64,000 bases of DNA. Source: Diphasiastrum complanatum (Eukaryota > Streptophyta > Lycopodiopsida > Lycopodiales > Lycopodiaceae). Below the pieces are notes generated by a model. That model worked only from the letters and a program-made list of their open reading frames with translations, was not told the origin of the DNA and did not search any database. The first letter of the stretch is position 1. Each line of letters opens with the position of its first letter. Made by a program: the position numbers and the translations under genes. The stretch lies in NCBI GenBank assembly GCA_029204225.1, contig CM055104.1:45699835-45763834 (forward strand). Reading direction: 5' to 3'. Shown here piece after piece: positions 37,727 to 50,038 of the stretch.

Positions 37727-37989
37727 ACTTAAAATTTGCTTTGCACATGAACACAGATCATGCCACATAGTAACATCGACAGAAAACATTCTCCTCAGCA
37801 AGCTCACATAGCAACTGTATTTCTCAAAATAAAATTACATTATACATATAGTTGTTCACTCAGGCAACCCATGCATGATCTAGGTTGTCGTTGGCGGGAC
37901 GTGTGTCCCGTCGACTTGCCTCGTGGCGAGGCCAACTGATCCTTATCCACTGATAGGACCCACAGTATAGTAACACAGTAATTCTAACT
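37727..37989 (-). repeat. 5' LTR of element B
   Basis: 263 bp. It is preceded on its inner side by the primer site and followed outward by GCAAT. The LTR is short and has no obvious TATA box. Confidence 0.85.
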
Positions 37990-37994
37990 GCAAT

Positions 37995-38723
37995 CTTGCT
38001 GGACTCTGCTCTAGCCCTAGTCCTTGGTCTGTCGACCCCGCTCCATCGGATCTTTGGTTTTGGCCTATATTTGCCTATGCAACTTCAGTGTGGGTGGTGG
38101 TAAAATTACCATGGGGGCAGACTGTGACTGCTGAGTTATGAGTTGCTGCCATTCCTTGAGGACTGTATGAGAGTTCACGAAGGGTCTAAGGCGATCACTG
38201 TCGAAGGCGGCTTGGTAGCCCGCTAGTGTCTGCAAAAATAGCTACACCTGCTGGGTCAGGAAGTTTGCCTCGGGCTAGGTGAGCAGTCTGCTCCGTTTTC
38301 TCTCTGTGGAGGGCTTGTACCTCCGTTCCGAGGCTTTGATTCTCGATGTCGACCACTAATAACTGGGCCTAGAGTGGGGCAAGTTGTTTTTGTGCAGTTT
38401 GGTGGGCTTCGTGAACTTTTGTGGCCACGTCCATCGCAGACTTATAGAGGGCCTTAATATAATCTTTAAGGCTGGTCTCATGCTTCTGCAGCTTCAAGAC
38501 CTAGTCCTTTTCGACTGCTCGTGTTGTTGCGCTACCTGCAGGTCCTGTTGGATCTGTGTAAGCTCCACTCGCAACTTGGTGTTGCTGGTTGCGAGTGCCA
38601 CCACCCGGCTGTCCAATGTAGATTTGGCTGCTACGAGCCCATGGAGCAATGTGCCCAAGTGCTAGTAGATCATTGTGACATCCTGAGGAGTGGCCGATGT
38701 TGTGATGCTAACTTCACTTCTTG
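37995..38723 (-). pseudogene. Coiled-coil half of proline-rich/coiled-coil copy 2
   Basis: Minus-strand reading from 38723: a segment matching copy 1 (HLGTLLHGLVAAKSTLDSRV against HLGTLLQRLVAAKSTLDSRV), followed by further helical, Gln/Lys/Glu-rich sequence (ETSLKDYIKALYKSAMDVAT) and a tail (LAGYQAAFDSDRLRPFVNSH). Several stops and frameshifts break it. It is longer than copy 1, which ends soon after the first helix. Its missing N-part lies inverted at 38945-40150. Confidence 0.6.
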
Positions 38724-38944
38724 CTCCGCAGACTCTAATGTATATCTCAGATGAAAAGGGTCAAGCTATGTTATAATATCATTATACATTGATGATTCCT
38801 TAATTATCAGCAATTCAAATCAGTTATTACAGAAAACCAAATCTCTGCTTTCATTAGAAATTGAGAAGACTGATTTAGGCCCAGTCCATTACCTACTTGA
38901 CATGGAGATCGCACATGCAGAAGGATTACTATAAGCCTTATATC
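38724..38944 (+). pseudogene. Copia RT fragment (displaced part of element J)
   Basis: Plus-strand frame reads ADSNVYL, SLYIDDSLIISN (the YVDD box, here YIDD) and DLGPVHYLLDMEI, the usual palm segment of Copia RT. One stop precedes the YIDD box. It continues the RT that stops at 40151 on the other strand. At about 38945 it passes straight into the proline-rich family sequence, so J was already truncated there. Confidence 0.8.
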
Positions 38945-40150
38945 TAGATTTCATTGTCGCGGCCTTCGGGGCCTGGGAAGAAGACAAATCTAGATTTTAT
39001 GTCCAACACCAAGGTACCATGCACAAAGTGCTTGTGAACGTCGCCTCGTTGGCTACCATTAGAATCGTTTTTGGTGATAGACCTAAAGTCTCCCATCGAT
39101 GAGCCCCGAAAGCTATTTCTCCATTTTTTGACTCCTCAATGCCCCTAATTCATACAAATGATGAGTATTTGATTGAGGCCATCGCCGATCCAGTCCTTCA
39201 AGCTACTGCACACCTCCTCAACAACTTTCTAGCCATTTGGAAGTTTGCAAAATGATTGCATCCAGTCCCTCCTCCTCCATGAACTTGTGGATTCCCATAA
39301 GGACTTCCTAGCCAATGAGGTTGTGCCCTATGATTGACATGACTTTATCATTTATGAACTGAAGATGGCCAGCAAGCCCAACGCATGCCAGAAATTCATC
39401 ATAGGGCCACTATTTTTCGTTGTCGTCATCACCCTCCTCGAACAGAAGGTTCATGGATCTCACCGATCCCAAGTTTTGACTACTGCCATTCCATCCACCG
39501 GCCGTTGACCCCCAACCCTTCTCTCAGATTCCCCATCCAGTAAGCTTATGCATGGTGCCACCTCTTCCATCGTTGATCCCCCTTCTAGTACCACCCGCCA
39601 CTATACTACAACAACCACTCCTATCACCACTTCTTCCATATCTTCCCTACCCCCTCTTGCGCCTATTTTCCCAATCTCCCCTTCTTCCATTGTTGTCCTT
39701 GCCACACCCTTGCCCTCCATCACCATTGACTCGTCTATCCCCCCCTCCTCTCTCGACTCTTTTGTCTCCACTCCTCCCACCTCCATAAATCCCCAAGACT
39801 CTCAATTGTCTCCCAGGACCCTCGCCTTTTTGAACATCATCAACTTGTCACCCCCGACCTCTCCCTCCATTCTCAACACCACCTTGCAGTTTCCCATGCC
39901 CAACATTGTCCCCTCTTTTGAACAACTCATCCCTCCTCCACTTCACACCTCCGTTCTGTCCACTCCGTTGATTCATCCCTCCAGAATGTAGAGTCCGATA
40001 AACCATTAGATGATTACGCATTCCAACAAATGGAGTTTATCGCCTCACCTCTGCATGCTGGCCCCACAACATCTGAGAATTTGGTAGTTCCAAAAACTTG
40101 GATAAATGACGACATAGCACCACATGCCATAGTTCAACAATATGCTGCAA
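38945..40150 (+). pseudogene. N-part and proline-rich linker of copy 2 (inverted)
   Basis: The frame starts within the globular region (DFIVAAFGAWEEDKSRFY against DFVVSAFGTWDDVKSRFY in copy 1), then passes through decayed sequence to an intact Pro/Ser/Thr-rich linker (39548-39991, 147 codons, e.g. SFEQLIPPPLHTS), then an acidic patch (DKPLDDYAFQQMEF) up to 40150. Linker codons stay open longer than in copy 1. Confidence 0.6.
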
Positions 40151-42490
40151 CAAGAAGTGATTTATTCTATCATATCAGGCCTTGTGAGCTTGCTTAAGAC
40201 CATATAATGCCTTATGCAATTTACATACCAGATGCTCTTTGCCTTGAAGGGCATAACCTTCTGGTTGATAAATGAATATGTCTTTTTGTATGAATCTATG
40301 AAGGAATGTTGTCTAGACGTCCATCTGGTGAATGTCCAGATCCTTTGCAGCAGCTATAGCCAACAAGGTCCAAATAGATTGATGCTTTACCACTGGACTA
40401 AAGGTGTTAGTGTAATCTATTCCGTAAACTTGCTCAAATTCTTTAACCAGTAACTGAGCTTTCCATTTAGATATTGATCCATCCAGCTTAAGCTTTAGCT
40501 TAAAGATCCATTTAGAGTCAATAGGCTTTATATTTGTAGGAGGATTAACAAGACTCCAGGTCTTGTTCTTCATCAATGAATGGTACTTAGCATCCATGAC
40601 AACTTTCCATTCGTCTGCATTGGGCATTGACATTTCTTCTGCAACAGTGTCCGATTCTTCCGTTCTGCTACTCCATTTGACTAAGGTGAGTAGCTCGTTG
40701 TGAATTGTTGGAGTATTCCAGAAGCCTTGCAGAATTCCTTGAACTCGGTGGAGATATATTCTCCCCCTCCTTCTGTACGTATAGCTTTTATTGTTCTCTG
40801 AGTTTGATTTTTTGCTGGTGCCTTGAGCTGCTTGAAGAATTTGAAAGTCTTAGATTTATTCTTCAAAAAATAAGTAGCAGTTCTCCTACAAAAGTCATCA
40901 ATAAAAGTTAGAAAATAAAGAGCTCCCCCTGTGGAAGAAGTCTGCATTGGGCCACAAAGGTTACTATGTACAAGGTCTAGCAAATCTCTAGAAGTGTGAA
41001 TAGAATCTGAAGTGAACGGACTTCTAGCATGCTTGCTGATAATACAGCTATCACATAGAGAATCAGATTTGTTGATAGAAGGAAGATCTTGCACTAAGTT
41101 CTGATTTGACATTTGTTGAATACTCTTCAAATTTAAATGGCCTAGTCTGAAATGCCACAATATATGATATTTTTAGAATAACAATGACTTAATTTGTAAA
41201 GGTAGCTACATCTTCTACCATAAGCTAGGACTGTCCTATACTTGTCAACTATGTATCGAATTTGACCCTATGACCAAAATCAGTGATTCTACTTATAGAA
41301 AGCATATTTTTTGTAAGGTTCAGAATATACATGACATTGGACAACAACTTAACAACACCTCTCTAAAATTAGACCCTTATTGTCCCTTCACCTTCAATGG
41401 AATGTGTTGAGTTGTCTCCAAGCTGCACAACTCTAGAATGGGTGAAAGGCTTGTAGTTTTGGAACCAATCTCGATGATGGGCCATGTGTTGAGTTGCTCC
41501 AGAGTCCAGGTGCCATGAATCAATATCTTGAGAATTTTCGACCGTGGTCATAAAGGCAGCTTCATCTTCTTCTTCATGTTGGATCGAGTTACTGGTTGAT
41601 GCAACATTTGCTTGTTGTTGAAATTGTTTCTTCTTTTCATTGTTGTATTTGAGTGTTCTATAGTCCTTAATGAGATGACTAGTCCTTTTATAGTACTTGT
41701 AGAAGAGTTTTTGCATTGGTTGGGATGATGAAGAATTCGACCCTAGGCAAGCATTTGACCTTGAGCCAAACTTTGATCCTGGCTACATGTTGTTCTTTTT
41801 TCCTGAATAATCAGATTTTGTGGATTTCTTTGACTTGAACTTCTGATTTATCTTTGTGTAAAGAGACCGAGGATCATATCCTGAGTCTGAGAATGCATGC
41901 CTTCTGATCTCCTCTTGTAACAATATAGAGATGACTCTTGATAGAGTAAGTTGTTGTTGGGTTGAAATAGCCATGACCCATGTTTCATAGGCTTCAGACA
42001 GACTCGATAAAAGAGTCATTTCTGCATCTGAATCTTCAATGGTTGATCCTATTGCAGTCATCTACTCCATAAGGTTCTTGAATGTATTGAGATGGTGGAA
42101 GATAGTGTCTACATCAGACATCCTCAAAGTGAAAAATTTATTCCTCAGATAAAGTTTGGATGTGACATCTCTCGTGTCATAAAGAGTAGTTAGAATGTCC
42201 CAAGCATCCTTGGCAGTCTATGGAGATCATATATGACTAATTTGGGAGTCTTTGTTGTTCAAAGTGATTAAGGCAAATGCCTTGCCATCTCGTTGACTCC
42301 AGTTGGTGATGCCAGTTGTATCAGCCTCTGGCTTGATTTCAGTACCATCAACAATGTCCCACAACTCACTTGGCTAATAGAACGACTTTCATCTTGAACT
42401 TCCAGAGATGGTAGTTCTTTCCATCGAGCTTGTAGATCATAGAAGAACTAGAAGTAGAGTCCATTATGGTATAGTTTGATATCATTGGTA
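40151..42490 (-). pseudogene. Copia element J: gag, protease, integrase, RT start
   Basis: Read on the minus strand from ATG near 42465: Gag (KLDGKNYHLWKFKM; EAYETWVMAIS), a zinc knuckle whose three Cys are all Tyr (YKYYKRTSHLIKDY), protease LDSGATQHM, pre-integrase WHFRLGHLN, and integrase core with DLVHSNLCGPM and a damaged RTEGGGEYI. Integrase stops at TSYSP near 40681. RT follows from 40633 to 40151 (WIFKLKLKLDGS ... YGLKQA). Many stops. No LTR was found; a weak primer-site-like TGATATCAAAC lies near 42500. Confidence 0.8.
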
Positions 42491-42504
42491 GAAACAATTG
42501 TAAC

Positions 42505-43436
42505 GAGATACTATTTGCTGCACACACGTCAAGAAAAACTTAATTTCCTTCATTGTACTTGGTAGTGGCATTTCGAGAATCACCCTGATCTTTTTAGGAT
42601 CAGTGGCTATACCATTTTGAGAAATGATATGGCCTAGTACCACACCATGGATAACCCAGATCTGTCACATTTTTGAGATTCAACAAAATTTTAAACCTTC
42701 GACAGCAAATGAACACTTGTTCAAGGGCATCAAAATGTCTATCCTCAGATGAATGTACACCAAGATTGTCGAGATAAATCTCTGGATGCTTGTGTAACAG
42801 ATCCTTGAAAGCTCGTTGCATCACCCTTTGGAATGTCGATGGGGCATGGCACAGACTGAATGGCATAAGAATATACGTGAACTTGTCAAACTCTGTAACA
42901 AACGGCGTTTTAGAACGATCTTCAGGAGCAATTTGGACTAAGAAATAGCCACTAAAACCATCCAGAAAGCTAAAAGCTCATGCTCCTGCCATATCTTTGA
43001 GGATTTGTGTGGTCAGAGGTAATGGAAAGTGATCTTTCTCTGTTTGGTCATTGAGTTTCTTTAAATCCATGTAGATACAAAGTTTGCCATTTTCCTTTGG
43101 TACCACCACATTGGTGATACCCAACCTGTGTGTTCGATTTCATAAATGGATCCAGCATCGAGAAGCTTTTGAATGTCTTATCTTATCTTATCTCGATAAA
43201 CAGGATTGGTGTGATAGGGCTTTGCTCTCACATGTGTTGCACTATCTTGTAATGGGATTGTATGCATTATGATGTCATGAGGAACCCCCTTCATTTCTTT
43301 ATAACTCCATGCAAACACATCTCTGTATTTGCACAATAACTTTTCCAAATCCCGTAATTGGGGATCAGAGAGGGGTTGATTGAGTGGAAGAAATGATGTA
43401 ATTAGAGGTAAACTGGGTTGGAAAACTGCTAAGCGT
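42505..43436 (-). pseudogene. Gypsy RT fragment L
   Basis: Minus-strand reading shows a plant Ty3/Gypsy RT: RDVFAWSYKEMKG (near 43345), WVSP (near 43135), the MPFSLCHAPSTFQRVMQ box (42866-42816), an active-site region reading YLDN where LDD is expected, and LGHIISQNGIATDPKKI (about 42640). Frameshifts and stops are frequent. It ends against Copia J at 42505 and begins at about 43436, a proposed inversion breakpoint; its gag-protease may be K (56545-58440). Confidence 0.78.
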
Positions 43437-45359
43437 GAATTTTATTCGTCTCAGAGATTTTCAGGATATGTTATTTACTCGTGAGAAAATATTTTGTAGC
43501 TGAGTTACAAGATCTCAATGAGATATGTAACATATGTGGGTTCTGGAGAAATCTACCAATAAAAATGTGTTTATGTACTGGGTCATGGTGAGATTATTCA
43601 CATGTGTGCACAATTAATCTTGTATGAATCTACTGTGTATTCCTGGTTACTAGAGTTATTTGGTGCACTTAACCTAGTCGGTGAACATGAACATATGATC
43701 AAGTATTGTTTTGACAGATACTTGCAGAGTTAATAAATCTTTGGATTGGAGATTCAGGGATTAACTTATAAATGGTTTGGACGAGGATCTAAATGTGGTG
43801 TCACACTAGTATAATTGAGATATGCACCTAGACATTTGAGATTTTTGAATAATTGGCAATTAACTTGAGTAGCTGATTACTCCAGGATGAAGTTAATTGG
43901 TAAAACGATCAGTGTGACGTGGATTCATCGAGAATTGATAGTTTTTGAATTATATTGTTTGTAAGACGCATGATTAGTGAATCAGTTTGGTTCATCAGTT
44001 AAAATTATGTGCATTGGATAGACAATATTCTAGGGATAGAGTATTCCTTAGTTAAGGAATAGACTCAGCTCGTTAGTGATTGTATTTCAGAGAGCCCAAT
44101 TGGATAACGAATCATAATGGATCCGAGAATAATAACTGAATTGATATTCAGCAGGACTTTGGGTATTTGGATGTGATTTTGGATTGCAATCTAAATATTT
44201 TTTGTAGTTGGAAATGATTGTCATTTTGGTATGCGTTCATTTTTTAATTACTAGTGGTTTATAGACATTGAATCTTGCACTTCAGTTAAAGAATCCTGGT
44301 GGAAGAATATTCCTAAATCCAGTAATTTCTTACTAGAAAGATTTTGAAATAATTCTTACTTTCTCTTAGAGTTATGAGGGACATATACTCCAGTATCTTG
44401 TAAATGATTAAGTATAATTTTGGATTCCATAAAATTATGATTGATGAATCATACGAATCTAAATATTTATGATTGACGGATCATAAATAGATACTTAATT
44501 ATTATCAGAAGATTATTCAAAATGGTAATGATTCTTAAGTGTCACGATTAAGTTTTGGTCTATTAATTGAGTAAGAATTTAGATCAGTATTTTGAATATA
44601 TTTACTACAGTATCATTGAGAACCTATGGATCTCACAGACATTCTCACAAGATAAGTATTTTACTTGTGGAGAATTTAATCTATCTAGTGGATGCTATTT
44701 TGCTACAGTTTATAGTCTGCGGATGCTTGAGTACAGTTTTTTCTTTTAATTAGATCTCTAGTTATTTTAGGAGACATACAAGTCTATTAAGATGAATGAA
44801 TGTTATTTTTTTGCATTTGGTGCTAGAAACATGAGCATTTAACTCAAAAGAGTATTTGGGATACTCAGAGTTGAGTTTTAATCATTCTATATCTTAATGA
44901 TTCTCCTAGAAATTCTAATTGAATGAATTTTCATATCTTAGAATTTGGGTTTTAAGGATATTTGTATTTGAAAGCTTATAAATTATTTGCCAGAGTTTGT
45001 AAATAATTTTAGACTGTAATTATTATTATTTTCTTTAATTTTACTCTCCTAAGTTAGGTAATATTTCACTCAGTTGTTTCATGTAAGTGTTTTACATGAA
45101 GGTGATGTTACTAACTTGTGATGAATGTAACCCAGATGGAAAATGTATCGCTTAGTGTACTTTTTAAACCTGAGTTGTACTCTAGTGTAGAGATTATCAT
45201 TTGGAAAATAGGACTATCTCTGAGTACTTGTTTGTATGAAAGTCAGACTAAGAATAATAATTTTTCTCGGTTAATATTGAAAGTTAAAGGAATTGTTCCT
45301 GTGATTCTTTCCTATTTTAAAGAGCTTCTAAGAATAAAAGCAGTTTAAGGAGGAGAGAA
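43437..45359 (+). other. Element E internal DNA, 3' part, non-coding
   Basis: AT-rich, no ORF with a known motif, stops throughout all frames. It ends in a purine tract TTAAGGAGGAGAGAA directly before an LTR at 45360, which marks it as the inner 3' end of an LTR element. The left limit (about 43436) is taken from where Gypsy L begins. Confidence 0.6.
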
Positions 45360-45823
45360 TGTTATGGCCATATTCGGTTAAGGACCTGGAATAGTCCTAA
45401 TATGGTAGACGGCCTCCAATACTCAAGATTATCGGTCACGCCGAGATTTAATTCCATGTTGAGGCCTGTTTGTGACTAATTACGTTGAGAGGACCCAGAC
45501 ACTCTAATTGAGACATAAGGAGTATTACATGCATGTGTGATGGATATAGGCGGGAGGACTGCATGAAGAGAAGTGATCTATTTATAGTTGACCTGCATGG
45601 GGGTTGCATGGACTCTACTCTCTATATAATGAGGTGGGGATTCTCCCATCGACATATGGGATTTAGGTTACTAGTTTCTCTCTTTTCCTCTTGCTTCACA
45701 TGGCATGGCTTGGGGGCTAGATCCAGGTTTGATCTAGGATTGGTTGGGTGGTTTGGCTCCACTGTCTCTCTTATTGTGTTCTCCTATCCTCATCTTAGGG
45801 GGTTATCCCTTATGGTCTTTACA
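45360..45823 (+). repeat. 3' LTR of element E
   Basis: 464 bp, TGTTATGGCC...GGTCTTTACA, TATA box TATATAA near 45626. It matches the inverted LTR at 60906-61380 with about 25 substitutions and a few length changes. It is followed by TCTAT (45824-45828), the partner of ATAGA at 61381-61385 next to the other LTR. Confidence 0.85.
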
Positions 45824-47519
45824 TCTATAGACTTTCTCATTGCAATTCTATGACTGTACATGCTTTAAGTAGTTCAGCACATGATAATAAGGAATTAATT
45901 TGGCATTATAGACTTGGTCACCTTAATCATATGTCGATTTATTATATGTACAAGCATTCTTTGGCTCTTGATCTAGACTATCAGATTCTCAACCTTCCTA
46001 CCTGCCAATCATAGGAAAGCAGACAAGAATGCCATTTAAGTCGAATCATGAGCATATGTCTAAAGATTTGTTGGATGTTGTGCATACTGATATATGTGGT
46101 CTGATGCAAACACCATCATTACTTGGTGCAAAATTCTTTATTACATTTATTGATGATTATTCAAGAAGGACTGCTGTATATTTTATGAAGCACAAATCTA
46201 AAGCTTTTCAATTCTCCAAGCAATATAAAGAGAATGCAAAGTTGCAGAAAGGCAAAAGAATCAAAGCTCTTAGGAGTGACAATGGCGGTGAATACATCTC
46301 AAATGAATTCAAAGACTACTGTTCAGCCACTGGCATCAAACAACAGTTTGTTGCTTCCTATTCTCCACAGTCGAATGGGCTGGCTGAAAAGAAGAACATG
46401 ACCTTAGTCGAGTTTGCCAAATTCATGATCACTCGTGCTTCTTTACCCAAATCATTCTGGCAACAAGCTGTATCGACAACAGCCTATGTGCAGCTGATGG
46501 ATTACTAAAGACCTTCCTATAAGCAAAACTCCTCATGAAGTTTGGACATGATCCAAACCTTCATTGAAGCATTTGAGAGTATTCAGCTGCACTGCCTATG
46601 CTCATGTCCCAAAGGTAAAAAGGAAAAAACTCAATGAGCATTCATTCAAAACGGTTTTTGTCTGTTATTGTTCTTCTAATGGAATGTATCGATTGTACAA
46701 TACAGAAACCTGTAAAGTTTTCACTAACATGGATGTGACTTTTATTGGAGATCAGTTTATCGACTTGAAGGACAAGGACCAGATGCAGTCCACATATTCT
46801 GCCCCAATAATTGATGTTTATCGAGATCCTATTTCGATTCCTTCAAGCAGTCAAAACCTGTACAGCCAGAAACAGAAGACAATGAAGAAGCTGCAATTCA
46901 GGAGCAGCAAATCTGTCCGACATGTCCGACATAATCGACACAACCGACAGAAAGTTGGACTTCACAGCCAGAAGCTTCAACCAGGAGATCAACAAGAATT
47001 TGAGTTCAACATGTCCGATATATTGATGAGTTTGCTCACTATTCTATTCAGGAGCCAACCACAGTTAAGGAAGCTTTGTCACAGGCTGACTCAGATCTCT
47101 GGAAAGAGGCCATGGACAAGGAGTACAACTCACTATTAAGAAATGATACATGGACTGTAACCAAGCTGCCAACAGGCAGAAAGATTATCGACTGCAAGTG
47201 GATCTTTAGGATCAAGTATAAAACAAATGGCAGCATCGACAGAAGGAAAGCTCGATTTGTGGCAAGGAGATTTTCACAAGTTCCAAATATCGACTACTTC
47301 GAAACTTTTAGTCCAGTGGTCAAGCACACTTGCATCCGACTGCTACTATCATATGCTGCTGCAACCGATCTTGAGGTACACCAAATGGATGTACAAACAA
47401 CATTCCTCAATGGAGTTATCGATGAGGACATTTATATGATCCAGCCAGAAGACTATATTCTCAATGGTCAAGAAGACCATGTATGCAAACTCCATAAAGC
47501 TTTGTATGGTTTGAAAAAA
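45824..47519 (+). pseudogene. Copia G, second half: integrase and RT start
   Basis: The frame opens at the TCTAT duplication (YRLSHCNS) and gives WHYRLGHLN, integrase core (DVVHTDICGLM, LRSDNGGEYIS, SPQSNGLAEKKN), the GMYRLYN tail (46564-47139, frameshifted), then RT from 47076 (WIFRIKYKTNGS ... YGLKKA). It is cut at 47519 by element C. Its first half lies on the opposite strand at 61381-62361, and codons join exactly across the element E insertion. Confidence 0.85.
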
Positions 47520-47615
47520 GCACTTGCCTTTCTTCTTGGTCTTACTAGGAGATCCCTCATCCTCCTGCATCTTGGAAAATTGTTGCTTAGACTTCTTCTT
47601 GCCCTTGCCCTTGCC

Positions 47616-48250
47616 TTATTTTTGGCGTGTCGCAAGTGCCTGATCGTCAGTATTTTGACGTCTAGCTTTCACCATTTCTCGTTGTTGCTCTTCCTGCATC
47701 AAGATTCTTGTGAGCTCGTCAAAGGTTGGCAATCTTTCTCTTGATGCTATTCCGCTCACAAACATCTGATAGGGTTCTGCAATGCCACACAATGCATTGT
47801 GCACCAACTCCACATCACGTATGTGCTCACCAATAGAATGCAGTTCATCCCTCATTGTCTTGATTCTGGTCATGTACGTCTGAATGTGCTCTCCTTGTTC
47901 CATGCGGACACTATTCAACTTTGACTTTAGAAACATGATTCTTGATGGATTTGACGTCTCGAACTGCTCCTTTAGCACATCCCATGCCTTTTTGGGTGTA
48001 ACAACATCACAAATGTGGGTAATGATGTGATCCTTCACTGACAAGTTAATGAAGGTCAAAGCTTTCCTCATCTTTTTGTCGAACACTTTGATATCCGCTT
48101 CATTTGGCGGCCTTCTCTCATCACCTGTGACGACTTCCCAATGTCTTTCTCCATCAGCATGTTTCCCATTTTGAATTTCCACATTGCATAGTTGGAAATC
48201 CCGTCCAATTTGCTACTTTCACTCAAAATGGACTCTCCCATGTTTGTCAT
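47616..48250 (-). pseudogene. gag: Element C gag
   Basis: Start Met at 48250 (MTNMGESILSESSKLDG), a frameshift near 48130-48180, then an open frame of 188 codons with WEVVTGDERRPPNE, EQGEHIQTYMTRIK and VHNALCGIAEPYQ to a TAA at 47616. It is better preserved than the gag of B and shows what B's gag looked like. Confidence 0.85.
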
Positions 48251-49564
48251 CGCAAAACTGCTTGAAACTTCTACCGTAGGCTAAAAACAGTATGCCGGGG
48301 CCAACAGTGATGTCAGAAGTTGAAAGTAATGACCTGCACTTTTTTCCTTACCAGGCCACTCGTCGCTTTTCCACCAATTTGAAAGCCAAATCGGCGTCGC
48401 CTTCCGAAATGCACTCAGTTGTCAACTCCCAACTACGTGCCCAGTGGAATGGTGAAATCACTTTTGGCGCACTTTGAACAATTTCTCCACTGCAATCACT
48501 CTGTTTTGTTGTATTGTACTTGTAGGTACAATCTGGGTGCCCTTCGTTTGGAGGTTATAGCCTTTCATTTGGGTCAAAACATACAAAGGACTCAAAAAAT
48601 AGGAATTTTTCTTGTATTTGAACTGTTTCTTCACCTTGAAAAAACTTCACTCTTCACTTGTGAAGGGGCCCAACTCAACTTTCACTTTGAAAATTTTTAA
48701 TGAAGTTGAAGGCCAGAATGCACTTCACTTCTTTAGGGCACTCTTCAACAACCCTTCAGACTCCATCCAATGGTCGATTCTGATCCAACTATGGATATCC
48801 CTCCTGGGTAGCGCGATCTGAGCCGTCGATCTTGTAAGTTCTCTATCCAACGGTTTTGAGCACTTCTGTGCACTAATGGAGACTCTTGCAAATGCTGTCC
48901 ACTTCAAAGCACTACGCGTTTGCCTTGGTTCCTCGCATGAACAGACCCGCGACCTCCCTGTCTACGGTCGCGCCTCCCCAAGCTATCTTTTACTTGACCA
49001 ATCTCATTTTCGAATCGATTTGAGCACAATCTGAGGCGTGGAGCAAGGTCGCCCTACTGATACCAAATTTGTAGAGTGTTCAGTCATGAAATTTCGTGGA
49101 GAAACGGTGATTTTGACTCAACTTGACAAAGTGACTTTTTTTCACCTTTTACCGCAAATCTGCTAGGTTAACTGTCTGCAAACAAATCTCTGACATAAAC
49201 CTCAGAATCTCTCCATGGCTGGTTGACAATATAATTAGCTTCCTTCTTTTCCTTACGATGCACAAACAACGAAGAAATCACCAGTTATGTGTAAAAAACC
49301 CTAACTACAAACCCGGTTTCAATTTTCAATTGGCTTCAAAATTGTCAAATTTTCACCAAGTTTTACCCTATCTGATGCTATGCATAGGCTACTAATCCCT
49401 CTGCTGAACTTGGCAAGCCTCTATAAACTAGAAACCGTGCACCAGTGCTTCTCTTTCCGTCTTCAACCCACCGTAAACCCCAAACTCTCAGAAGACAGTT
49501 CTCCCGAAGCTCTTTTCAATGGCGATTATGTACTGTGTACACTCCCTGTACGGCTCTGATACCA

Positions 49565-49839
49565 ACTTAGAATTTGCTTTGCACAGGAACACAAATCATG
49601 CTACATAGTAACACAAACAGAAAACACTCTCCACAACAAGCTCACATAGCAATTGTATTTCTCAAAATGAAATTACACTGTACATATAGTTGTTCACTCA
49701 GACAACCCATGCATGACCCAGGTTGTCGTTGGTGGGACACGTGTCCCGTCGACTTGCCTTGTGGCGAGGCCAACTTATCCTTATCAACTAATAGGACCCA
49801 CTGTACAGTAGCACAATGATTCTACTTTAATTCTAACCT
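49565..49839 (-). repeat. LTR of element C with primer binding site
   Basis: About 275 bp, same AG...GT ends and doubled start as the 3' LTR of B. The primer site TGGTATCAGAGC (49564-49553) is perfect. The outer end abuts the LTR of element I. Confidence 0.85.
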
Positions 49840-49996
49840 TGTGCTCCTACTTACAGACTCAAAACAATAGCTACAGTTCTAGATCTCTCTCTCTCTCTAT
49901 AAAATCACTAACTTTGAGGAGCTAGCTACTGAAGACTTTTTTGGTCGTTTGATCGCTCTATGCATCTACAAATTGTTCAACCACACCTTCACTTTG

Positions 49997-50038
<42 letters not shown>

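Larger units (their letters stand above)
31957..37989 (-). mobile_element. LTR retrotransposon B (Ty1/Copia), full length, degraded, unusual LTR ends
   Basis: A minus-strand Copia element with target duplication GCAAT (31952-31956 and 37990-37994). LTRs at 31957-32230 and 37727-37989 differ at about 26 positions of 262 (about 10%). Read on the minus strand the LTR starts AGTTAGAATT and ends AATTCTAAGT, not TG...CA. The primer site (37726-37715) is TGGTATCAAAGC. A purine tract TAAGGGAGAG (32240-32231) abuts the 3' LTR. All Copia domains are present but broken. It inserted into proline-rich/coiled-coil copy 2. Confidence 0.92.
38724..40150. other. Micro-inversion, 1.43 kb, with 10-bp inverted repeats at its ends
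   Basis: TCACTTCTTG at 38714-38723 and its reverse complement CAAGAAGTGA at 40151-40160 bound the segment. Flipping it joins the Copia J RT at 40151 to the RT piece at 38724, and joins the N-part of copy 2 in frame to its coiled-coil half at 38723. Two independent genes being repaired by one flip makes the inversion very likely. A template-switch or assembly artefact remains possible. Confidence 0.78.
47520..49839 (-). mobile_element. Copia element C, same family as B, 3'-truncated
   Basis: Minus strand: 5' LTR (49565-49839), primer site, about 1.3-kb leader, and gag to just before the zinc knuckle (KTKKKGKC), where it is cut at 47520 by Copia G. Leader, gag and LTR match element B closely. 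Nothing of pol remains. Confidence 0.88.
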
